From: UMGS1613 sp963616135
Lineage (GTDB): Bacteria > Bacillota_I > Bacilli_A > RF39 > UBA660
Direction of reading: 5' to 3'
DNA: 21,705 bases
Assembly (NCBI GenBank): GCA_963616135.1
Contig: CAVEJT010000014.1
Span: 1 to 21,705 of the forward strand
The notes beneath the pieces are model-generated. The model had not been told where the DNA came from. It saw only the letters and a program-made list of their open reading frames with translations, and did not search any database. Shown here piece by piece: positions 15,451 to 21,705 of this stretch (positions are counted from its first letter, which is position 1; each line of letters starts with the position of its first letter). The translations under genes and the position numbers were made by a program.

Positions 15451-16347
15451 CCTTAAATTTTTACTAATCATTTCTAAGTCCTCTGTTAATTGCTCTACTC
15501 TAGATATAATTCTTTTTGCCTTAACTTCATCTACTCCATTTTTTGAATTAGAAAGATGGGCTTCTAGTTCTTTTAAATTTAAATTAGAGGTAAAAAATGT
15601 TGTTAAATTATTATCCATTCTATATTGTAATAAAGGACATAATATTTCATCTCTATTCCAAGCAGTAAGCCCTTCTGCACCTATATCATCTATTAAAAGC
15701 AATGGTACTTTCTTTACATATTCAAATTTTTGTTTGAAATCATCATAAAATGCTTGTCTTAAAAATTCTGGCCAAAAAATTATACAACTTTTATAATTCT
15801 TTTTAGCTAGTTCATTAAATATAGCTGCTATTAAATATGTTTTACCACATCCAAAATTACCATGTAAATAAAGTCCTTTACATTTTTCATTATTTTCAAA
15901 TTTATCTAAAAAATCCATTAACCAATTAATTGTTTTAAATCGATTTTTATCTGTTTTATATATATTATCAAGTGTTGCTTCTTTTACATATTCAGGAGTA
16001 TTAAAAAACTTTATATTATCCAAATATTTATTTTTATTTATTATAGCTTCTTTATATTTACATGCTTTATAAGTAAAACATAAATTACCATTAACATTTA
16101 TTGGTATGTAACAAAAACCCTCTACTTTATTTAAACAATCTAATAAATTTTTGCAATTTTTACAATGTTCAAACTCTTTAGAACACTCTTCTAATATTGA
16201 GGTATATTTTTTTAATTCCTCATCTTTTATTTTTAAATTTTTAGTTATTAATTTAAAGTTTGGATTAGATAAAGCTTTTTTATACTCTGTATCTAAATCT
16301 AACTCATTTAAATTTATATCTTCTATATTGTCAAGAATATTGTGCAT
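15445..16347 (-). CDS. dnaI: Primosomal helicase loader DnaI
   Basis: A 300-residue AAA+ ATPase that loads the replicative helicase at oriC and restart sites. The N-terminal helicase-interacting region contains Cys residues suited to zinc binding (Cys62, Cys65, Cys71, Cys79, also Cys90 and Cys96). The C-terminal AAA+ domain has Walker A GNFGCGKT (163-170), Walker B LLLIDD (216-221), a sensor TSN (253-255) and an RIISR segment (279-283) in the arginine-finger area. Paralogous DnaC-type or IS21 IstB ATPases are the alternatives, but the Cys-rich N-terminus and the position two bases after dnaB fit DnaI. The stop is TGA, embedded in the terminator. Confidence 0.94.
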   Translation of the reverse strand: MHNILDNIEDINLNELDLDTEYKKALSNPNFKLITKNLKIKDEELKKYTSILEECSKEFEHCKNCKNLLDCLNKVEGFCYIPINVNGNLCFTYKACKYKEAIINKNKYLDNIKFFNTPEYVKEATLDNIYKTDKNRFKTINWLMDFLDKFENNEKCKGLYLHGNFGCGKTYLIAAIFNELAKKNYKSCIIFWPEFLRQAFYDDFKQKFEYVKKVPLLLIDDIGAEGLTAWNRDEILCPLLQYRMDNNLTTFFTSNLNLKELEAHLSNSKNGVDEVKAKRIISRVEQLTEDLEMISKNLRK

Positions 16348-16349
16348 AA

Positions 16350-17630
16350 TTAACTCCTTTTCATACGACTTTCTAGTTTCTTTATTTCTTCTTCTGTAGC
16401 CCTATCTTCTTTTATTTCTTTATTCATCCACTCTGGTGTTGCATTAACAATCTTTTTTGTTTTCTTAGTACTTATTGTTTTCTTCTTTTTATACTCTTCT
16501 TCAGCTATGTTCATAGCATCTTCTACTGTTTCTATACCACTTTTCTTCCATTGTGAAGCTATTACTTCTACAAAAGATTTTATTAATTTATTATTATTTA
16601 TTCTAAGTACATAATCAACAAGAACATTAACCACTCCAGGTTTTAAATCCAAATCTATTAATAAGTAAGATACTATAGATAAATCACTACTAGTAGGATT
16701 ACCTGTTTTATATTTACTTTTTATAAAATCATAAGGACTAGTTGTTTCAAATAAATGAATCATACGAGACCTATTAGATGTATCTAATTTTTCTTTTCTT
16801 AAATATTCTGGCTGGTTTTTATATATTATACTAGGTAATTTACCCATATTATCATATCTATAATACTTACTAGCATTCTCTTGTAATAATTTTTTATCTA
16901 TTGTATGTCTATCTGATATAGAATTTCTAATAAGTTCTACCATATCATCATTATCATAGTTATATATATATGATATTTTATATAAAAAGTCTTTCATATC
17001 TTTAGTAAGTGATTTTTTATTTAACATTTCATCACTTATAAATTCTAATATAGTATTAATATCTATTTTAGATAATATTTCTAATTTTCTATAATTAGAC
17101 CTTTTTATATCATATATTAAATTATCGTTTAAAGGTACTGATGAGAATGCAAAAACATCACTAAATTTACTAGTTGTATCTTCATATTCTCTTAAATTTA
17201 TTTTAGGAATTTTAAAGAATCCTACTATTCTTTCATACTCTAACTTACCTACTGCATTAAATAAAGCCATGTTAAGTATTGGATTATTTATAAATTCAAA
17301 TGCACTTATAGGTGAATATATTTCATATACAAAATTGTTTATATTACCTTTTTTTAAATATGTTTTAATAAGACCTATTGCTTCTAACTTTATTTTAGCA
17401 TCTATAAATTCTGAGCTACTAATCATCATATCTCTTAATATATGATGATGCGTCCATTCATTAGATAATAGTTCTGATTTGTCTAAATAAGACCATAAAG
17501 TATAATACAAACTTATAGCTTGTGATCCTATTATAGGTTGATATAATAACATAAGTAAATTTCTATCAGAATCATTTAACATAGTTTTATTAACCACTAT
17601 AAAAGTATCTGCAGGAAGTACATTTACCAT
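16350..17630 (-). CDS. dnaB: Replication initiation and membrane attachment protein DnaB
   Basis: A 426-residue Firmicutes DnaB (not the helicase), a DNA-remodelling initiator that helps recruit the helicase loader to oriC. The N-terminal winged-helix half (~1-170) begins with ADTFIVVN and LLMLLYQPIIGSQAISLY, typical for the family. The C-terminal DnaD/DnaB_2 domain (~298-380) contains YDFIKSKY and the FVEVIASQWKKSGI helix. A Lys-rich linker and short acidic/basic tail end the protein. It forms an operon with dnaI (two-base gap), as in Bacillus subtilis. The ribosome site GGAGGG stands seven bases before the ATG. Length is slightly shorter than the Bacillus protein. Confidence 0.9.
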   Translation of the reverse strand: MVNVLPADTFIVVNKTMLNDSDRNLLMLLYQPIIGSQAISLYYTLWSYLDKSELLSNEWTHHHILRDMMISSSEFIDAKIKLEAIGLIKTYLKKGNINNFVYEIYSPISAFEFINNPILNMALFNAVGKLEYERIVGFFKIPKINLREYEDTTSKFSDVFAFSSVPLNDNLIYDIKRSNYRKLEILSKIDINTILEFISDEMLNKKSLTKDMKDFLYKISYIYNYDNDDMVELIRNSISDRHTIDKKLLQENASKYYRYDNMGKLPSIIYKNQPEYLRKEKLDTSNRSRMIHLFETTSPYDFIKSKYKTGNPTSSDLSIVSYLLIDLDLKPGVVNVLVDYVLRINNNKLIKSFVEVIASQWKKSGIETVEDAMNIAEEEYKKKKTISTKKTKKIVNATPEWMNKEIKEDRATEEEIKKLESRMKRS

Positions 17631-17653
17631 AAATAACCCTCCAATCTATATAT

Positions 17654-17662
17654 ATTTTAACA
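17654..17662 (-). promoter_or_regulatory. Extended -10 promoter of dnaB-dnaI
   Basis: TGTTAAAAT (TG-N-TAAAAT) on the minus strand, 23 bases before the dnaB ATG. The -35 region at 17 bases is only the T run of the secG terminator, so recognition would depend on the extended element. Confidence 0.4.
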
Positions 17663-17674
17663 CATTTAAATATT

Positions 17675-17701
17675 AAAAAAAAGATTGATTAATCAATCTT
17701 T
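17675..17701 (-). terminator. Intrinsic terminator of secG
   Basis: A perfect palindrome with 9-bp arms (17693-17701 and 17680-17688) around a TTAA loop, followed by T to a run of eight on the minus strand. It overlaps the secG stop codon. Confidence 0.88.
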
Positions 17702-17906
17702 ATAAAATTATGCATAGTATAAAAAATACTATACCTAGGAAAGCAGTTGTATAAGTAACAAATAACTCTCCTCCTCTTTCTTTTCTATTTTTAAATAAAT
17801 CACTATTACCACCAGTAATTACTGAAGAAACTCCTTCTGCTTTACCACTTTGTAATAACACAATTCCAATTAATAATATAGAAACAATAATTAACAATAC
17901 TTGCAT
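17700..17906 (-). CDS. secG: Preprotein translocase subunit SecG
   Basis: A 68-residue membrane protein with two hydrophobic helices (~2-20 and ~48-68) joined by a polar loop carrying the family signature LLQSGKAEG and ITGG. It is an auxiliary subunit of SecYEG that stimulates SecA-driven export. AGGAGG stands seven bases before the ATG. In Bacillus it precedes rnr-smpB, which are absent here; the next gene is dnaB across a strong terminator. It could be read from the deoD-ymfF-ymfH transcript or from a weak promoter at the end of ymfH. Confidence 0.93.
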   Translation of the reverse strand: MQVLLIIVSILLIGIVLLQSGKAEGVSSVITGGNSDLFKNRKERGGELFVTYTTAFLGIVFFILCIIL

Positions 17907-17927
17907 ACGTTCCTCCTAACAGTATAT

Positions 17928-17956
17928 AATTTACCATAATTTATATAATAAATCAA
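17928..17956 (-). promoter_or_regulatory. Possible secG promoter
   Basis: TTGATT (17951-17956), 17-base spacer ending in TGG, then TAAATT (17928-17933), a weak extended -10, 22 bases before the secG ATG. The -35 sits in the loop region of the hairpin at the ymfH end. Confidence 0.35.
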
Positions 17957-17975
17957 GATTTATTTATTATATAAA
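17940..17975 (-). other. 14-bp inverted repeat at the ymfH 3' end
   Basis: Perfect 14-base arms made only of A and T (17962-17975 and 17940-17953) flank an 8-base loop. It includes the last codons and stop of ymfH. No T-tract follows on the minus strand, so it may protect the mRNA end or pause polymerase rather than terminate. Confidence 0.6.
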
Positions 17976-19227
17976 CAGTTTTATTACTTAAATCTAAATT
18001 TTCAATTATATAATTCATATCCTTTATATTTAATTCATTTATTTTTTTATAATCATCTAATATTACTTCATCATAATTCATAATATTACTAACTATTTTA
18101 TTATTTATAGAATATATACTATCACTTCTATAAATACAACCACTTTTTCTTGTTTTTTTCTTCCTATCTAATTCTTCTTTAGAAGCACTTAACTCATTTA
18201 ACTCTTTTTCTATTAATTTTAATACTTTATCTATTTCATTTGTTTCAACAAATAACATAACTAATATATGTTTATCGGTGTTTACAAGTGATATATCTAT
18301 ATCACGAGTTATTAAGTTTTGTTTTTTTAAGTCTTCACTAAAAATAGATGTACTACCAAGTCTTAAATCTAATAGAATACTTAAATATGTTTTTATATCA
18401 TTTATATTTAAATTAAATTTAGAACAATCTATTTTATATCCAAGTCCTGCTTTAGATATTTCTATATCCATACTTGTTTTTTCAGTTTTTTTAGATACTT
18501 TATTGGGTTCATCATATTTTTTACATTTAATTTCTTTATAATCATCAAACTTTTTTTCTTCTTGATTTGCCTTTATTATATTCATAGTATCTACAGGATC
18601 AACATTACCTGTTATAACTAAAAACATATTAGATGGATGATAAAAAGTATTATAACAGTTATACAAATCTTCTTTTGTTATACTGTTTACATCATCTATT
18701 GTACCTGCTATAGGATATTTTATTGGATGTTTTATAAAAGTATTATGAATTATTCCATCATATAATTTAAAAAATGGTTCATCTTCATACATTTTAATTT
18801 CTTGAATAATTATTCCTTTTTCTTTTTCTACATTTTCATCTGTAAAATAAGGGCTTTGAACATAATCTAACAAATAATTTAAATTTTCTGGAAATGAATT
18901 AGATCCGCTAAATAAATATGTTGTTTTATAATTGGATGTATTAGCATTTGCATCACATCCTCTTTCTGAATAAAAAGTAAATGGATCTTTACCATCTTTT
19001 TGTTCGAACATTTTGTGTTCTAGAAAATGAGCTACACCAAGTGGTACCTTTATCATTTCTTTACCACCATTTGGTACAAATTCTTGATATACAGAACCAA
19101 ACTTTGTAGAAAATGTAACATATATACTATTAACATTATCTTTAGGTACTATATATACTTCAAGTCCATTATTTAATTTTTCATAATAAAGTTCTAAATC
19201 TAATTTTTCTAATTTACTTTTCTTCAT
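17953..19227 (-). CDS. ymfH: M16-family zinc metallopeptidase YmfH (EF-P modification-associated)
   Basis: A 424-residue M16 (pitrilysin-type) protein with the inverted zinc motif intact: HFLEH (His67, Glu70, His71) and the downstream third ligand expected at Glu143 in IQEIKMYEDE. The second half is the usual non-catalytic M16 fold. The Bacillus subtilis orthologue, with YmfF and YmfI, is linked genetically to 5-aminopentanol modification of elongation factor P. Here it follows ymfF with a 14-base overlap, the same pairing of an active-site and a motif-less M16 chain. Stop is TGA. The start at 19227 is preceded by GGAGGGGG inside ymfF. Processing-peptidase or insulinase-like roles cannot be excluded. 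Confidence 0.9.
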   Translation of the reverse strand: MKKSKLEKLDLELYYEKLNNGLEVYIVPKDNVNSIYVTFSTKFGSVYQEFVPNGGKEMIKVPLGVAHFLEHKMFEQKDGKDPFTFYSERGCDANANTSNYKTTYLFSGSNSFPENLNYLLDYVQSPYFTDENVEKEKGIIIQEIKMYEDEPFFKLYDGIIHNTFIKHPIKYPIAGTIDDVNSITKEDLYNCYNTFYHPSNMFLVITGNVDPVDTMNIIKANQEEKKFDDYKEIKCKKYDEPNKVSKKTEKTSMDIEISKAGLGYKIDCSKFNLNINDIKTYLSILLDLRLGSTSIFSEDLKKQNLITRDIDISLVNTDKHILVMLFVETNEIDKVLKLIEKELNELSASKEELDRKKKTRKSGCIYRSDSIYSINNKIVSNIMNYDEVILDDYKKINELNIKDMNYIIENLDLSNKTVYIINKS

Positions 19228-20500
19228 TTGATTCCCCCTCCAACAAATAAACTGTATCTAAATGTATTTTGGAAGCTAATTTAATTACATTAGCTTTAGT
19301 AACTTTATTTATTTTAACAAATCTTTGATCTAAATTATCACTATTTAAATATTCCATACCTGCATATAAGCTAATTAAATTTTCTGGATTATCCTCTAAT
19401 TCTTTTAAACTATTAATATAAGTTATTTTAGCTTTAATAATATCATCATCATTAAATTTACCTTTTTTCATATTATAAACTTCTCTTTTTATTAAAGTTA
19501 ATGCTTGTTTAAAATCACTTTTATTTATTCCTGCACTTATAGTAAGTATACTATTTAAAGGTTGACCTACTGAATTTATATAATAGCACAAACTATTCTT
19601 TTCTCTTACAGTTTTAAATAGTTTTGAATCAGGTCCTCCACCTAGTATATAAGAATATACATTTAAAACATATCTTAACTCAAAATCAGTCATTTTATCT
19701 ATTTTATAACCTAGAACAAGTTTGCTTTGATTAATATTTTGTTTTTCTTTAACAGTTTTTGGTATTAATCTTGTTCTTTTTGGTCTTAAAAAGTGAGATT
19801 CTGTAGGTTTTTTTAATGTTTTAATATTAAGAAAATTATCTTCTATAACTTTTTTTACATGTCTTTCGTTTACATCACCTATTACAAATATATCTATTAT
19901 ATCTCCCTTTAATACTGACTCATAATATTTATACAATTTTTTACTATCTAATGAATTTAAATCCTCTAAATAACCTGAACTTCTATATGAAGTGCTTGAA
20001 TTAGGTTCCATATTTTCTAACATTCTAATTCTAGCATAAGCATCTGGATTTTCTTTTTGAGATATAATATTATCTTTTAATATATTGTAAGACAATTTAA
20101 AATTTTCTTCATCAAAACTTGTAACATTTCTTTTTCTTACACTATTTGGTTTAAATACTAAATCTGATAAAAATTTTATAGATTTATCAAACATACCTTC
20201 TTCTGTATATTTTTCATTTAGAAAAGTTATGTCAAACCCCATAATATTATACTTACCTGATATATAAGTCATACCTCTATAACCTAAATCATATAAGTTT
20301 TCTGTTTCTATATTTAAAAGTCTTTTAGTTGGAAATTTCTCTGTAGATTCACACAACATATTTACAATCATGTTTCTATAAGTTATTTCTTCCTTGACTA
20401 CTTTTCTTTTAAAATTAATTTTAACTGTTACTGTTTTAAATTTATCAGTTTTAATAACATGTAAATTATATGAATAAGTACTTGTCCTTTTATATTTCAC
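19214..20500 (-). CDS. ymfF: Catalytically inactive M16-family protein YmfF
   Basis: A 428-residue M16 protein that lacks HxxEH: the corresponding N-terminal region shows MIVNMLCES instead. Family signatures elsewhere remain, such as GGGPDSKLFKTVREKNSLCYYI in split form around residues 285-306. It is the usual partner of YmfH and presumably forms its heterodimer, as mitochondrial processing peptidase subunits do; this is inference. The start is GTG at 20500, chosen because AGAGGTGAT lies just upstream. It follows deoD by 36 bases without a recognisable terminator, so the three genes are probably cotranscribed. Confidence 0.88.
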   Translation of the reverse strand: MKYKRTSTYSYNLHVIKTDKFKTVTVKINFKRKVVKEEITYRNMIVNMLCESTEKFPTKRLLNIETENLYDLGYRGMTYISGKYNIMGFDITFLNEKYTEEGMFDKSIKFLSDLVFKPNSVRKRNVTSFDEENFKLSYNILKDNIISQKENPDAYARIRMLENMEPNSSTSYRSSGYLEDLNSLDSKKLYKYYESVLKGDIIDIFVIGDVNERHVKKVIEDNFLNIKTLKKPTESHFLRPKRTRLIPKTVKEKQNINQSKLVLGYKIDKMTDFELRYVLNVYSYILGGGPDSKLFKTVREKNSLCYYINSVGQPLNSILTISAGINKSDFKQALTLIKREVYNMKKGKFNDDDIIKAKITYINSLKELEDNPENLISLYAGMEYLNSDNLDQRFVKINKVTKANVIKLASKIHLDTVYLLEGESNEEK

Positions 20501-20536
20501 CTAATCACCTCTATCTTTTTTATTATGTCAATTTTT

Positions 20537-21238
20537 TTATAATTTAATCGCAGATTCGAGCGCTAAAAGAATCATTTCCTTAAATGATTTTTGTCTTTCC
20601 ATACTAGTTGTTTCTTCTTTTGTAACTAAATTATCTGAAATTGTTAAAATACATGCTGCTTTTTTATTTAATTTATAAGCATTATAGAAAAGTGCGAATG
20701 ATTCCATTTCTACACATAAACAACCTTTATTTTTATATAAATCTTCTATATCTGCATTTCCATAGAAAACATCTGTTGAATGTATACCACCAAAATATGT
20801 ATTTATTTTTAAATCAAGAGCTGTTTCTTTTATTATTTTATTTAACTCTTTACTAGATTCTATTGTATTTTTCTCATATCCTTGTGTTTTAGCATAACTA
20901 GATAATGAATATGCATAATCTGATACAATAACACTATAAAGAGGTATATCCTTTGAATAAGCTCCTGCTGATCCTACTCTTATTATATTTTCTACATCAT
21001 ACATTTTATATAGTTCATACGAATAAATACCTATACTTGGCATACCCATACCACTTGCCATTACAGTTATTTCCTTACCTTTATATTCTCCTGTATATGC
21101 GAAAATATTTCTTACTTTATTAACTAATTTAACATTTTCTAAAAAATTATCAGCTATAAATTTTGCTCTTAGGGGATCTCCCGGCATCAATACTGTTTTA
21201 GCTATTTGTCCTTTTTCTGCTTCATTATGTGGTGTCAT
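20537..21238 (-). CDS. deoD: Purine-nucleoside phosphorylase (DeoD type)
   Basis: A 233-residue enzyme of the hexameric bacterial PNP class, which splits purine (deoxy)ribonucleosides with phosphate for salvage. Motifs: TPHNEAE with His4, LMPGDPLRAK (17-26, phosphate-binding Gly20 and Arg24), Arg43, IIRVGSAGA (85-93, Arg87), VEMES (176-180, nucleoside-binding), and the catalytic Asp202 in ISDNLVTKEETTS, matching the SDHIRTHEQTT region of the Escherichia coli enzyme. Complete length. The ATG has GGAGGAGA six bases upstream and is served by an extended -10 promoter with a palindrome just behind it. It is first in the deoD-ymfF-ymfH gene string. Confidence 0.95.
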   Translation of the reverse strand: MTPHNEAEKGQIAKTVLMPGDPLRAKFIADNFLENVKLVNKVRNIFAYTGEYKGKEITVMASGMGMPSIGIYSYELYKMYDVENIIRVGSAGAYSKDIPLYSVIVSDYAYSLSSYAKTQGYEKNTIESSKELNKIIKETALDLKINTYFGGIHSTDVFYGNADIEDLYKNKGCLCVEMESFALFYNAYKLNKKAACILTISDNLVTKEETTSMERQKSFKEMILLALESAIKL

Positions 21239-21256
21239 ATTATCTCCTCCTAACTT

Positions 21257-21265
21257 ATTATACCA
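21257..21265 (-). promoter_or_regulatory. Extended -10 promoter of deoD
   Basis: TGGTATAAT on the minus strand ends 18 bases before the deoD ATG. A TTGACA lies upstream but only eight bases away, too close to act as its -35. Predicted leader about 12 bases. Confidence 0.6.
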
Positions 21266-21280
21266 TATTTTGTCAAAATA
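21266..21280. promoter_or_regulatory. 15-base palindrome at the deoD promoter, possible operator
   Basis: TATTTTG-T-CAAAATA is a perfect inverted repeat with 7-base arms. It abuts the extended -10 element, occupying the spacer where a bound repressor would block polymerase. Confidence 0.45.
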
Positions 21281-21283
21281 AAG

Positions 21284-21312
21284 AAAAAAAGATATATAAT
21301 TAATATCTTTTT
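21284..21312 (-). terminator. Intrinsic terminator downstream of the YihY-type gene
   Basis: A 10-bp stem (arms 21303-21312 and 21286-21295, loop of seven) is followed by T to a run of seven on the minus strand. It stands about 65 bases after the stop codon at 21379. Confidence 0.8.
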
Positions 21313-21378
21313 CTGTTACTTTTTATACCTAAGTATGGTAGTCTTTGTACTAAGTAACCAAGTACATTTATATTGTAC

Positions 21379-21705
21379 CTAATCTTCTATTTTATATTCA
21401 TAAGTTTTTACATTAATAGCAATTCCTATAACAAGTATATAAGAAATTAAATAAGTAAGCAACATAAGTATTACTATATTCGATAAACTTCCATAAAATA
21501 AGTCATAATTTGAAAAATGAGTTACCCAATAAGAATATAATTGTATTACTATTATCCAACTAAAAGTAGTAAATATTGCTCCATTAGTTGTATGTTTACT
21601 TAATATTTTCCAGTCTGGAGCAATCGTATAAATAAGTTTTACATTAAAGAAAATTACAAATATTGAAAATGGCCACTTTAATATTAAGAATATATTATAT
21701 AATAA
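21379..21705 (-). CDS. YihY/BrkB (UPF0761) family membrane protein, C-terminal 108 residues
   Basis: The frame is open from the window edge to a TAG at 21379-21381. The 108 visible residues contain two or three hydrophobic helices and the family's C-terminal pattern: an APDWKIL segment before a Gly-Ala-Ile helix, then WIIVIQLYSYWV, NYDLFYGSLSN and a final long helix ending in a polar tail. YihY-type proteins (formerly called RNase BN) are inner-membrane proteins of uncertain function, possibly transporters. The N-terminal part lies outside the window. A terminator follows, so it is the last gene of its transcript. Confidence 0.8.
   Translation of the reverse strand, partial: LLYNIFLILKWPFSIFVIFFNVKLIYTIAPDWKILSKHTTNGAIFTTFSWIIVIQLYSYWVTHFSNYDLFYGSLSNIVILMLLTYLISYILVIGIAINVKTYEYKIED

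Noticed and set aside
3514..17955. UGA decoded as tryptophan (Mycoplasma code)
   Set aside because: rsgA, dnaI and ymfH end naturally at TGA at family-typical lengths, and tryptophans I checked in core proteins are TGG.
20501..20536. TTGACA (20526-20531) as the -35 of a ymfF promoter
   Set aside because: No -10-like hexamer occurs at 16-18 bases; cotranscription with deoD is simpler.
21257..21276. TTGACA plus TATAAT as a classical promoter for deoD
   Set aside because: Only eight bases separate them. TATAAT with the TGG extension is the usable element, and TTGACA is part of the palindrome.
21313..21378. tRNA gene
   Set aside because: No T-loop GTTCRA-type sequence, no acceptor stem of seven pairs and no CCA-compatible end.

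Overview
The window is very AT-rich (about a quarter GC by eye), and every gene I can support lies on the minus strand. The gene set points to a low-GC Firmicutes/Bacilli-type bacterium: prpC-prkC-rsgA-rpe, the helicase loaders DnaB and DnaI, the paired M16 proteins YmfF/YmfH, and PFOR for anaerobic pyruvate oxidation. TGA ends three genes (rsgA, dnaI, ymfH) and Trp is TGG, so it uses the standard bacterial code rather than the Mycoplasma code. A deep-branching gut Bacilli/'RF39-like' lineage is my best guess, not a demonstrated assignment.

Layout from high to low coordinates, which is the direction of transcription. (a) 21705-21379: C-terminal end of a YihY/BrkB-type membrane protein. (b) 21238-17700: deoD, ymfF, ymfH and secG; the first three look like one transcript and secG may have its own weak promoter. 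(c) 17630-15445: dnaB-dnaI primosome operon. (d) 15383-13236: a prepilin-type protein carrying 16 tandem 26-residue BspA/DUF285 repeats. (e) 13162-9785: pyruvate:ferredoxin oxidoreductase. (f) 9715-9095: DUF5684-like membrane protein with a zinc ribbon. (g) 9039-7909: a second prepilin-type protein with a C-terminal domain resembling DUF6273/C-type-lectin folds. (h) 7835-2885: rlmN-prpC-prkC-rsgA-rpe, a compact operon joining rRNA methylation, Ser/Thr phospho-signalling, ribosome assembly and the pentose phosphate pathway. (i) 2708-885: acyl-CoA synthetase with a strong promoter and a nearby palindrome. (j) 805-1: sensor histidine kinase with about seven membrane helices, cut by the window edge.

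Intergenic spaces are short. Most hold an intrinsic terminator of the upstream gene abutting or overlapping the promoter of the downstream gene. No stretch over 300 bases lacks a gene. I saw no tRNA, rRNA, CRISPR array, insertion sequence or transposase.

The most interesting signal is the 3' end of the 7909-9039 pilin-like gene. Codons 334-365 are 26/32 NNY (pyrimidine third base) and locally GC-rich, just before a GVRP tail. That is what a diversity-generating-retroelement variable region (AAY template codons randomised at A) would look like. No reverse transcriptase or template repeat was recognised in the window, so this remains a hypothesis with a clear test.
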